Source: Sitta carolinensis
Lineage: Eukaryota; Chordata; Aves; Passeriformes; Sittidae
DNA length: 64,000 bases
NCBI GenBank assembly: GCA_032173965.1
Contig: CM063290.1
Location: 2,046,001 to 2,110,000, forward strand
Direction of reading: 5' to 3'
The position numbers were made by a program, and so were the translations under genes. Position 1 is the stretch's first letter, and every line of letters begins with the position of its first letter. Shown piece after piece: positions 48,349 through 58,719 of this stretch. The notes beneath the pieces were generated by a model. The model did not search any database. It was not told where the DNA came from and saw only the letters and a program-made list of their open reading frames with translations.

Positions 48349-48569
48349 ATAACCACAGCTTTTAACTGGAATTCAAGCCTGGAATGGCAACAGAGCAAAA
48401 CCAGAAATAGGAGTGAGGATGTAAAACTTTTTCCTTTCATGCCCTGAACTTCCCCAAAAATGATTTTGACCAGTGAGGTGCTAAAATTGCTCTTGATTTT
48501 ATATAAAATCGCTCTTATTTACATTTAAAATCACTTTTATTTACATTTAAAACGGCACTTCTTTATTTA

Positions 48570-48735
48570 TATAAATTATTATATATAAAATATATATTTT
48601 TTTGGTTTTTTGGCCCTCTTTGTTCTTTCTATCATTCCCAGCAGCTGCCTAAAAATTAAATTTTCATTTTTTTTTATATACCCATCCAATTTTAGGGGTT
48701 AATTTCTCCTCTGAGAGTGTCCTGTTTTTAAATCC
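48570..48735 (+). repeat. Diverged third copy of the 40876 repeat
   Basis: It has the same order as 40876-41400: a TA-rich stretch, TTCTTTCTATCATTCCCAGCAG (cf. TTCTTTCAGTCAATCCCAGCAG), CCATCCAATTTTAGGGGTTA and ATTTCTCCTCTGAGAGTGTC. It shows that the duplicated unit belongs to a dispersed family. Confidence 0.75.
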
Positions 48736-50269
48736 TGATCGTGGACAAAACATCCCTTGTTTTATCTGAATTTTATTATTTCTGATCTGAATTTTTATTT
48801 AAAAATGTCCCAACCACGAGCTGCTGGGGATATTGCAATTAATTTAATTTGTATTAATTAATGTTTTATTTGAATTGGGACTCCAAGTCCAAAATAATTT
48901 CTGGATTCTTGACGACCCAGATTTTGTTCCTCTCTTTGCCTTGGGAATATTTTATGGTTTGTGCCAGGAAAGACCTGAGGGAGGAGAATTAAATAGAAAT
49001 AATATAGAATATATTACTAAATATAAGTAATAAAAAATATTTTTATAAATTAATATATAAGAAGAGATTAATTATCATAAATATATTACAATGTAGAATA
49101 AATATCATGATAAAATATTCTATATTACTATAACATATTAATATATAATTATATATTAATAACTAAATGCTAATAATTTTGTCTCTCCTCTTAACGCAAC
49201 AATAAATATTTTTATTTTATGTTATTATAATAAAAATATTAATATTTTTAGCCTGGGGCGTGGCTCTGAGGTGCAGGGGATGTGTTAATTCTGCTTTCTT
49301 TGCTAAACCAAATAAATTAACATTTAAATTGGTTCAGGCCTCGCCTAAGTTTGGTTTTACCAGGTGATATCAGGATTAAATTTAATTAATTTAAATTTAA
49401 CCAAGGATCCAGACAGCAAAAGGAGCAGTCCTGGAATTCTTTCTTTTCCTGGAGAATTCCAAGGATTATTTCCCTTCTTGCCAAGGTGGATTTATTTTTC
49501 CTTAAAGTCTCCAAACTGCTCCAGCAGACTGAGGAATTTTTATCCCAAATTAAAGGAGATTTAATTTCGGAATTTCTTTAATCTGCTTTTGAGTTTGGAA
49601 TAACGACTTGGAGAATCCCAGCACTTCGAGAAGTTGGGTTCTTGATTGTTTGGGGTTTTTTTTAAAACTTAATTTCGTGCCTTTTTAATGCCTATCCCAG
49701 GATTTGAGTGTGTGTTTTGTTATCCCCACCCCAGGATTTAAATAATTCAATAATTCCGGTGTGTCCATCGTGAAATTGATGCCACGGATTGGTGCAAATT
49801 GTGACAATAAAACCAGAATTTTTGTCATTTTTCTTGGCATCCCCCAAGTCAGAAATATTTTTTCAGCCCTTCACGTGTTTGGGAAATGTTGGGAAATATT
49901 AACTGACCTTTTTTATAGATGAAAAAAAAAAAAAAATATAAAGCAGATTTTCCAACCAGGCACTGGATTTCCATTGATTTTTTTACATTATTTGGTTTTA
50001 TTAGGTTTTGCTGTTTGTTTGTCCTTAATGCAGAGTTGGAGCAAGATTTAGTTATTTCCTCAAAATCTTATTTTTGCTAGGGAAAGGTTGCATCCAAACC
50101 TTTATTGTTAAATCTGGTTTTAGAGCCCTCCATCTCCACCAAGCAGCACAAATAAATGGAATGACCAAGAGGCTTTTTCGGATGCCTTGGAGGGGACTTT
50201 ATTTTCCTAATTTGTGTTGTGTGGCAAAATCCTTGGTCTGTTTTATTCGTGGAAATGTGAATCATGTGG
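48736..50269. other. AT-rich single-copy DNA
   Basis: Very AT-rich at 48990-49260 (ATATTAATATATAA motifs). A run at 49921-49936. No gene recognised. Confidence 0.45.
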
Positions 50270-50270
50270 G

Positions 50271-50301
<31 letters not shown>

Positions 50302-50311
50302 TATTATTATT

Positions 50312-50343
<32 letters not shown>

Positions 50344-50657
50344 TCATTATCATTTCATTATCATTATCATTATCATTACTAATTTCTTATTTATTATTAT
50401 TACTATTATTTTCATTATTACGTTATAATTATCATTATTTAATTATTACAATCACTATTTTAATTATTATTATCATTATAATTATTATTCATTATTATTA
50501 TCATCAATATTTTTATTGTTATTATAATTATTAATGCTATTATTGCTATTGATAGTGTTGATATTATTGCTATTGATATTGCTTTTATTGCTATTATTGA
50601 TATTGTTGCTATTATTGATATTATTGATATTGTTAATACTATTATTTTTATCCCCTA
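50270..50657 (+). repeat. Complex (ATT)n trinucleotide microsatellite
   Basis: Begins with pure (ATT)n and passes through (ATTATC)n/(ATTTC)n to ATTGATATTGCT-type units. Almost 390 bp. Ile/Tyr- and Asn-rich frames are artefacts. Confidence 0.97.
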
Positions 50658-50677
50658 TTTCATTGTCTACCATTTCC

Positions 50678-51340
50678 TTGCTCCCTGTTTTCCAGGGATA
50701 ATTCCAGCCTGGAAATGTTGCAGCAAGGAGCTGATGAAAATCCCAATCGTGCCCAATGCTCCCAAACGTTGTGGTGGGATTTTTGGATTTTGGAAATCCT
50801 GGTGATCCTGGTTTGGTGGGAGCACAAGAGGGAATTTCTGCCACCCAGCCAAGCCAGAGGAATGCCAAATTTATTTTCCAGGTGTGAATTCCTGCTTTGC
50901 TCCCTGTTTTCCAGGGATAATTCCAACCTAGAAATGTGGAGCAAGGAGCTGATAAAAAATCCCATTGTGCCCAATGGTCCCAAACATTATGGTGGTGACA
51001 TTTTGGATTTTGGAAATCCTGGTGATCCTGGTTTGGTGGGAGCACAAGAGGGAATTTCTGCCACCCCGCCAAGCCAGAGGAATGCCAAATTTATTTTCCA
51101 GGTGTGAATTCCTGCTTTGCTCCCTGTTTTCCAGGGATAATACCAGCCTGGAAATGTTGGAGCGAGGAGCTGATGAAAATCCCAATCGTGCCCAATGCTC
51201 CCAAATGTTATGGTGGGATTTTTGGATTTTGGAAATCCTGGTGATCCTGGTTTGGTGGTAGCACGAGGGGGAATCTCTGCCACCCAGCCAAGGCAGGGCA
51301 ATGCCAAATTTATTTTCCAGGTGTAAATTCCTGCTGCCAT
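50678..51340 (+). repeat. 220-bp tandem array, three copies
   Basis: TTGCTCCCTGTTTTCCAGGG begins at 50678, 50897 and 51117. Each copy runs through CCTGGAAATGTTGCAGC-type sequence, CAAGGAGCTGATGAAAATCC, TGGATTTTGGAAATCCTGGT, GATCCTGGTTTGGTGG and GCCAAATTTATTTTCCAGGT. It abuts the preceding microsatellite. Repeated frames in each copy have no domain. Confidence 0.97.
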
Positions 51341-51451
51341 CCCACGAGATGGAGCCAGGAGGGTCGAGAGCACGGAGGGAAACAGCAACGACTGAAATTC
51401 CCCCGTGGATAAAAATGCTCATTAAGACCTTGGGGAGGATTAATTATTAAT

Positions 51452-51548
51452 TATTCCTGTGTGGAATGGTTTGGGTTGGAAGGGATGTTAAAAACTCATC
51501 CCATAAAACCCAAAACCTGCCGTGGGCAGGGACAGCTGCCCTGGGGGG
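51452..51548 (-). mobile_element. CR1 LINE 3' fragment, minus strand
   Basis: GTGTGGAATGGTTTGGGTTG, GAAGGGATGTTAAAAACTCA, then CCTGCCGTGGGCAGGGACAG read as the reverse complement of a CR1 3' end. Confidence 0.8.
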
Positions 51549-51564
51549 AAAGAGAAGTTCTGAC

Positions 51565-51775
51565 CTTCCAGAGAGGGGCTGAGGAGATGGAGAGGGAAAA
51601 CTCACAAAGGATGCAGGGAATGGCTTCAAACTGACAGAAATTACGGATGGCTGGGATTTTGGGAAGGAATTCCTGGCTGGGAGGGTGGGGAGGGGCTGGG
51701 ATGGAATTCCCAGAGCAGCTGGGGCTGCCCCTGGAACCCTGGAATTGTCCAAGGCCGGGTTCCTAAAATTCTCAT
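51565..51775 (+). mobile_element. CR1 LINE 3' fragment
   Basis: GCAGGGAATGGCTTCAAACT, GACAGAAATTACGG, GGGAAGGAATTCCTGGCTGG, GAGGGTGGGGAGGGGCTGGG, CAGCTGGGGCTGCCCCTGGA and GTCCAAGGCCGGGTT. It is head-to-head with the preceding minus-strand CR1. Confidence 0.85.
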
Positions 51776-51894
51776 GTTAGGGATGGAAGATGCAGCGATT
51801 CCATGTTTCTTGAGAAATCCTGGAATCCCAGCAAGATTCCTGCTGGTGTGCAAGGGGCTCTCAGTTTTCCATGCAGGGGGAATGGGTTCCCATG

Positions 51895-52112
51895 GAGAGA
51901 GGGCAGAGCTGGGTGGGATTTGGGAAGGAATTCCTGGCTGGGAGGGTGGGGAGGGACTGGAGAGGAATTCCCAAAGCAGCTGGGGCTGCCCCTGGATCCC
52001 TGGAATTGTCCCAGGCCCGGTTTGGAGCAGCCTGGGATGGTGGGAGGTGTCCCTGCCGAGGCAGGGGTAGCTCTGGCTGGTTTTGGATTCTGGGATCACA
52101 AATCCCTCTGCA
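51895..52112 (+). mobile_element. CR1 LINE 3' fragment, near-copy of 51640-51775
   Basis: GGGAAGGAATTCCTGGCTGG and GAGGGTGGGGAGGGACTGG repeat the previous copy closely. It continues to CAGCCTGGGATGGTGGGAGG, TGTCCCTGCCGAGGCAGG and a decayed end. The intervening 51776-51894 is unique. Confidence 0.85.
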
Positions 52113-53289
52113 GATGTTTGACTGCACTCACTCAGCTTTGATCACTTTGCCAAAAATTCCCTGGAATTTCTGCCCCACAGCCAAATAACACTTTGGGCTC
52201 CTTGGGAGGACCTGGTGTGCCAGGAGCTGCTTTGGGAATCTTCCCCCCTTTCCAAAGGGCAGCCCTGCCCCTTCCTGTCCATGTGCTGAGGGAATCCTCT
52301 CCTTGGCACCTCGAATTCCAGAATCCAACATTTCTGTCGAGCTGGACATTTCCATTTGTGTCCAGCTCAAGCCTGGACAGGGCTGAGGTTCTGCTGCTCC
52401 TTCCCTGATCCCATCCTGCTGGCACAGCCCCAGCTCCGCTTTGTTCCCCTCCGAACACGGGATTTTATTCCTCCTTGAACGGGAATTTTGGAGGATGAGG
52501 GGGTTGCTTGGCAACTAAACTGCAGTGTTTGCTCTGGTACCTGCTGGGTGAGCAGAGAGTTCTCTGGTTTATTTTGATTTTTGCTCTCATGCCTGGCTTG
52601 GTGCTGCTCCGTGCCCTGCACCCCGAGGGGCACGCGTGGGAATTCCTTCCCAGGGATTTTTTTTGGAAATTCTCCACCTTTTCAAGCCAAACTCTGTCTG
52701 TGGTTGCCAGATGTGGGATGGGAGGATCCTGAATTCACCTCATTCCACATTTTCCACTCTCCCAGCTCATCCAAAGCTCCAGCCAGCCTTGCCTTCAGCT
52801 TCCCCATCAGAAAATAAGGATCTAAGCCCTTTAAAAATGATCCTTTTTTTAAGCTAAACATTCTTAGCATTATTTCAGGAGTTTTTAAAAACTCTTCAGG
52901 AAGGCCTGACTTTTTTCTCAGCCTACCAACGAGGATAATGGCAAAAGATAATGGAGAATAAAATAAAAATGTGGTAGGATGAAGGCCTCAAGTTTACAGA
53001 AATATGAATCCTGACGGGCTGGGCATCCAGCAGGAACAGCCTTCAGCAGCCCCTGTGCTTTATTCCATTTTTAACTGAGTCTGAAGGTGACAATCCAGCT
53101 TTTATTAATGGCAGCTCCAGCTAATCTGCTAATTTTCATTTTATTTTATTTTTTGGGAATCGAGAGAAGGCAGAATGAATCCCGGGATTAGTCATGCTCC
53201 GTGATATAATGTGCACACAAAGGGCCATGTTTTATTCATTGCTGATATGCAAAGTGTATTCCCAAAGAGAAACTTTATTCCATGACTCC
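52113..53289. other. Single-copy non-coding DNA
   Basis: No gene recognised; frames of 60-130 codons overlap on both strands. Confidence 0.4.
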
Positions 53290-53856
53290 ATTTCCAGAAA
53301 TGAAAATCCTAATTTAGATTTCCATGAATGAAAATCCTGATTTAAATGTCCACAAATGAAATTCCTAATTTAGGTTTCCGCAGATAAAAATCCCAATTTA
53401 GATTTCCGCAAATGAAAATCCCAATTTAGATTTCCGCAAATGAAAATTGCAATTTAAATTTCCGCAAATGAAATTCCTAATTTAAATTTCCACGGATGAA
53501 AATCCCAATTTAAATTTCCACAAATGCAAATCCTAATTTAAATGTCCACAAATAAAAATCTTAATTTAGATTTCCACGAATGAAAATCCTAATTTAGATT
53601 TCCACAGATGAAAATCCCGATTTAGATTTCCACAGATTAAAATCCCAATTTAGATTTCTGCAAATGAAAATCCCAATTTAAATTTCCGTAAATGAAAATC
53701 CCAATTTAAATTTCCAAAAAATGAAAATCCCAATTTAGATTTCCACAAATGAAAATCCCAATTTAGATTTCCGCAGATGAAAACCTTAATTTAGATTTCC
53801 AAAAAATGAAAATCTTAATTTAAATTTCCACAAAAAAAATAATGAAAATCCTAATT
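53290..53856 (+). repeat. 28-bp minisatellite, about 20 units
   Basis: The unit is AATGAAAATCCCAATTTAGA plus TTTCCACA. Variants: CCTAA/CCCAA/CTTAA, TTTAGA/TTTAAA, CCACAAA/CCGCAAA/CCACAGA. Confidence 0.96.
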
Positions 53857-54200
53857 TATTAAATCCCATTTGTCCCCACAAAAGGCTTGGGTGTTTGCAG
53901 GCCTGGAGAACAAGGGAATAGAGAATTCTAGTCGATGGAGAGATTTGAATTTTGTGTTAGGAGCCAAAAAATGTGGATTTTTGGCTCGTTCCCTCCGTTG
54001 GCAAGGACTGCAGGGAGAATTCCAGAGGAATTTCAGGAGTTCCTGGAGGTGAAACAGAATCCCTCCAGCAGGAATTTTGGGGTTTTTATTTGAGCTGACA
54101 AATGTGGTGGGGCTGAAGGTTCAGTGAGCCCAACGTGGCCCCACAGGAAATTTATTTTTGCTGGATTTTAGCCAGGTGGAGTTGGGAGAAAGAGGTGAAG
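53857..54200. other. Single-copy non-coding DNA
   Basis: No feature recognised. Confidence 0.4.
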
Positions 54201-54503
54201 GAAATCACAGGATTTTAAAATAATTAAAAAAATGAATTTATTTTTTTTTTTTAATGGGGGAAGAGATGAAGGGCTGGAGAGGTTGTGGGAAGTGAAGAGC
54301 TGGGGCAAATTCCATACCTGGAGTTGGAATAAAGGGATGAAAGAAATCCAGAGCTTTAAAATCACAGGATTTTAAAATAATTTTTTAAAAATTATTTTTA
54401 TTTTTAGTTTTTGTTTCTGTTTTAGTAGGGGAAGAGATGAAGGGCTGGGGAGGTTGTGGGAAGTGAAGAGCTGGGGCAAATTCCATACCTGGAATTTGGG
54501 AGC
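54201..54503 (+). repeat. About 157-bp tandem duplication
   Basis: AAATCACAGGATTTTAAAAT at 54202 and 54358. Both copies continue through an A/T-rich stretch to GGGGAAGAGATGAAGGGCTG, GAGAGGTTGTGGGAAGTGAA and GCAAATTCCATACCTGGA. Confidence 0.95.
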
Positions 54504-54511
54504 TGCTCAGG

Positions 54512-54765
54512 GCATGGAGTTTCCAGGAGTATTTCCTGAGTATTTCCAGGAGAATTTCTGGAAATTCTGGCAGTGCTGGTGTTCCTTTGGAGCAGACACA
54601 GGATGTAGGATCAGAATTTCCAGGAGCATTCCCCGAATTTTCTCCAGAAATTCTGGCAGTGCTGGTGTTCCTTTGGAGCAGACACAGGAGGTAGGATCAG
54701 AATTTCCAGGAGCATTCCCTGAATTTTCTCCAGAAATTCTGGCAGTGCTGGTGTTTCTTTGAAGC
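54512..54765 (+). repeat. About 78-bp tandem repeat, three copies
   Basis: TTTCCAGGAGCATTCCC, GAATTTTCTCCAGAAATTCT, GGCAGTGCTGGTGTTCCTTT and GGAGCAGACACAGGAGGTAG recur. The first copy is the most diverged. Confidence 0.95.
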
Positions 54766-55484
54766 CACTCCTCATTCCAAACCCTACTTTTTTTTGGGAT
54801 CTCTCCCTCTCTGTCCCAGCTCTACCTCAGCTGTCCTTTAGTACCCAACAGATAGCAAAAAAAAAAAAAAATATTAAAAATGTCTAAAAAGAAGGCATTG
54901 AACAGGTAAATCCTTGGAACAAGTGCTGGGAATTGAAAACCAAACCATAACCAGCACCCTGAAATGGATATTTACACAGAGAACTGGAATATTTGTTTGC
55001 CTGATTTTTATCAGCCTGTAAAATGCTTTTATTTCCCACCAAAAAGGAGAAAATATATTTTAAACCAGCTGTAATTTAAACAGATTTTGCCCATTTGTGT
55101 GAGTCAGCAATGAGTTCTTCCCTCTTTTTGTGGGGAACTCACCAGAGATGACACCAAAGGCTCATTCCTGCTGCCGTGGAGGCTCCAGATAATCACAGGG
55201 AACTCAGCTGGGGACTGATGGGGAAGTTGTTAAGTGGCTGTGCTTGACTTCCACTGCAAATCAACCTTAATTAAAAGATAATTATTTGAAATTGTCCCGA
55301 TCCTTCGGCAACAATATTAGAAACACGGAAGGGGGGAAGCGAAGAGGTTGATTTCAAATGAGAGCCGGGAGATTCAGAGGAGGGTTTGGAATGGAATTCT
55401 CCTGGAACAGGGGGAGGAAAGGCTGAGACCAGGAAAATTTCCTGAGAAAAATTCTGGGATCCAGACTAATTCCTGTGATTTGAG
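54766..55484. other. Single-copy non-coding DNA
   Basis: A run at 54859-54873. No gene recognised. Confidence 0.45.
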
Positions 55485-55834
55485 TCTCCTTTCTTCTCCT
55501 ATTTTCTCCTTTCTCCTTCTCTTCCCCTTCTTCCCTCTTCTCTTTCTCTTCTCTTCCTCTCTTTTCTTCTCCTTTCTCCTTTCCTTTCTCTTCCTTCTCT
55601 TCCTCCTTTCTCTTTCTCCTTCTCCTTCTCCTTCTCCTTCTCTTCTCCTTTCTCTTTCTCCTTTCCTTTCTCCTTCTCCTTTCTCCTTCTCCTTTCTCCT
55701 TTCTCCTTCTCCTTTCTCCTTCCTCCTTTCTCCTTCCTCCTTTCTCCTTCCTCCTTTCTCCTTTCCCTCTTTCTCCTTCCTCTTTCTCCTTCTCCTTCCT
55801 CCTTCCTCCTTCCTCCTTTCTCCTTCTCCTTCTC
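55485..55834 (+). repeat. Homopyrimidine tract, (TTCTCC)n-like, 333 nt without a purine
   Basis: 55502-55834 contains only C and T by my reading. Mirror-like TCCTTTCTCCTTTCCT blocks could adopt an intramolecular triplex. The 186-codon plus frame and the Arg/Glu/Lys-rich minus frame are simple-repeat translation. Confidence 0.98.
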
Positions 55835-57552
55835 AAGTTTGGGTGATTTTGGGTGATTGGTTTGAAGAGCCCCCAGTGCAGGACGTGGGTGGTTGGTTGT
55901 TGGGTTAGAAGTTAAAATAAATTCGCTGTCATCTCATAATTGGGCAGTTCAGGCTTAAGAAGACCTTGCAGACAGAACCCTGTGCTCCATTTCTACTCTG
56001 GTCACTCAGCATGTGGAAGCACTCACGGGCAGTGAGGCTGGAACTCAGATAAGGAACAATAAATGTCCAAGTCCCAACAAGAATTCTGCCTCTCTGCTTT
56101 TAATCCTGGCCCTGAGAAGAAGAACCTGATAAACCAAGGGGTTCCCCCACTGCTCTTCACCCTCCTGCTGCATCTGGAGTCTGGAACCCTTTCATGACTC
56201 CAATCAAAAATTTAACTTGGCAGCCAAAAATGCAGGAGCTTTCTTTTCTCTCCAGCTCTAAAGAACAACCAATGAAGGAGAGGGAAAGGGGAATCCAGAC
56301 CATGAATTTTTAATTTTTTAATTTTTTTTTCCCTTGTTCAGCCTGAGGAAGGTGACAGAAAATCCCCAGAGCCCCCAGACAAGGGATGTGTCTGTCTGTG
56401 CCTCTCCCTTCACAGGGAAAACTCCTCATTTCCAGGACATGTGTCACACTTTTCCAGAGCAAAGGCAAATTCAACTCCCCCTGAGCTGCTACAGCAAAAA
56501 GTGACGGAGTTAGACCCTGAACACTGCAATTCTTTAGGGATTTGCAGATGTTTTCCCTCCCCAGACGCTGGCAATACCAAAATCCAAAGCTCCTGTCCCT
56601 CTGCAGGGTTCTGCCTGAGCTGCACATCCCTGGCATTGATTTCCCCTGGATTTGTTCCTCCTTGGAGCCCTGGGGAATCTGAGGCTGGTCAAAGAGCAAT
56701 TAAGGACGTTATAAACTGATTTTCATGTAAAATCCTGGGGAGGCCTCGGGGAGAAAAAGGTGGGTTTGTTTTGTTTTGTTGATTTTTATTAAATCGTGTG
56801 TTCAGTTGGTGTTGGGGAATTCTTCAAATCCTGGTGAGGGATGATGATAAGAGAAGTGGTTTTCTAAACTTTGGGAGAGAGGAGGCTGGGAATTATTTAT
56901 TCTGATAAATTAGACAAAAAGGACTCCACCAGAATTATTTACACAAGGTATAAAAGCTAAAATTATTATTATTGTATAAGATAGGGTAATGCACTATAGC
57001 AAATAATAATGATATTGCTGTAGTTAAAAATAATAACATTACAGCAATGTTAATGAATTACAGTTAATAATATTAAAAGAATGTTAATTAATTATAGTTA
57101 ATATTGAAGCAATGATATTGCTTAGCAAAAAGAAATGATTATTAGAGGTCAAATGCAGAGTGTAACAGCTAAAATTATTATTACAGTATAATAAATGCAC
57201 GATATCAAAGTAATTATAAGAAAGTTAGCAGAAAGAAATGACTGGGGGGATGATGGAATTCCCCCAGATTCAGGGCTGTGCCTGCAGGGGTACCCTTGAT
57301 GAGCATCCCCACAACCCAAGGGAGGAATCTCCACACATTCCCAGGAAAAGAGCCCACCCCATGGGAAGTTGTGTGCTTTGGAGGGGGCGCCTGCCAGGGA
57401 AAAGCCCCCAGAGCAGTTCAGCAGCTTCCCTGCTGAATTTTCACATTGTCAGGCTGAGGATTTGAGGTTGGGGCTCCAGATTTTGGGATAATTCCACCCC
57501 AAACCCCAGGGTTTATCTCAGTCTGCCGCTATAGCCTGGCAGATAGGGCATG
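55835..57552. other. Single-copy DNA with a weak local duplication
   Basis: AGCTAAAATTATTATT recurs near 56956 and 57168 within AT-rich DNA, a diverged duplication of about 212 bp. No gene recognised. Confidence 0.4.
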
Positions 57553-57556
57553 GCTG

Positions 57557-58063
57557 TGATGCCTTAAGGTTTAGCTTTTATATTTTTCAGATTCTGGGCT
57601 GGTTTAGTGGGGAGTTTTAGGTTTCATATTCAGTGCTGCTGAGCTCTCTTCACAGAGCAGGGAGACAAAACAATTCCTACTCCAGCTTGGGACCAAGGAC
57701 AACTTCCACCCAAGAACAAAACCCACAGTGAAGTGAGAATTAAAAACCAGGATGGAGCTGCATACCCTGGAGCTGTAATTGCACAATGAACTCCAATGTG
57801 CAAAGGACCAGAACTTATCAAAGTGTGAGCCCTCGTGCCTTGGAGCCCATTTTGGGACCATTTTGGGTTCCCCCTGGGAGTGGGCACTGCCCAGGTGTGC
57901 CCAGTGAGGCCCTTTAATAAATCCCATTCAATAAATCCCTTTAATAAATCCCTTTTAATAAATCCCTTTTAATAAATCCCTTTCAATAAATCCCTTCATA
58001 AATCCTGCTTTCTCCTTTTGTTCTGGCTGCTCTCTGCCCCAGCTCAGCCTCCAGAAGGCATCA
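57557..58063 (+). mobile_element. Intact solo LTR, 507 bp, flanked by GCTG target duplications
   Basis: It starts TGATGCCTTAAGGTTTAGC and ends CTCCAGAAGGCATCA. The 7-bp termini TGATGCC/GGCATCA are perfect inverted repeats. GCTG lies on both sides (57553-57556 and 58064-58067). It is closely similar to 37940-38421. The main difference is a longer run of AATAAATCCCTTTT units (six AATAAA at 57914-58003). No internal viral sequence adjoins, so it is a solo LTR. Confidence 0.92.
57914..58003 (+). repeat. 13-15-bp array of polyadenylation signals inside the LTR
   Basis: Six AATAAA hexamers spaced 12-15 bp, each followed by TCCC, then a decayed ATAAATCC. The sister LTR at 38298-38363 has three AATAAA and two AATCAA in the same place. 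Confidence 0.93.
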
Positions 58064-58719
58064 GCTGGAGCTGCTTCACCACATTCCAGGCAGAGCATCC
58101 TGCAGCCTGAAAAATCTGGGCTTTTATCCTGTTCTGAGAGTCCTCCCAGCTCTGGCAGAACACAAGGCTTTTACAGAAGGAACGAGCAGGGAGCATCAGT
58201 AGTGGGAAGGATAATGAGTTTCGGATTCTGCCGCGATCAAAGGCGGAGCGGCGCTTAAAAGAATTCTGATTTTTGAACATTTCAGGTGTTTCCAGATGAC
58301 GCAGCTGCCATGTGGTTTGGCCACAGCCTCGTCTCCTTGTCAGCAGAACATCAATTCCTGTCTGGAGCCCGTTGTCTGCACCACAAACGTGTTTGCCACG
58401 CAGGGAATCTGTCAGATTTGCTGGATTTTTGTGCTGCTCTGTACTCAGAGGCTCCTGTTGCAGTTCAGGCAGGCTCCTCTCTGCATTTCCTTCTGCCCAC
58501 TGCCTCACAAATTGCTTTCCCAGGAAATCAAAGGGCAACTGAAGCAATGAGTTTTCTTTTTCTGTTTACAGCCTCGAGCTTTCTGACCCTGGCTGTGAGT
58601 TCTGCACTTGCAAAGGTTTCCCAGTGAGGACTGCAGAGCTGCTGACACACGTGTGTGTGTTTCTGTGGCTGCAAACCCACCCAAAGGGAACTTTTCCCCC
58701 TGGGATCCAGGGACAGACT
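58064..58719. other. Single-copy non-coding DNA
   Basis: Frames up to 167 codons on the minus strand show no recognised domain. No other feature recognised. Confidence 0.4.

Noticed and set aside
50074..51072. Tyr/Ile- and Asn-rich ORFs suggestive of prion-like proteins
   Set aside because: They come from the (ATT)n microsatellite and the neighbouring 220-bp repeats.
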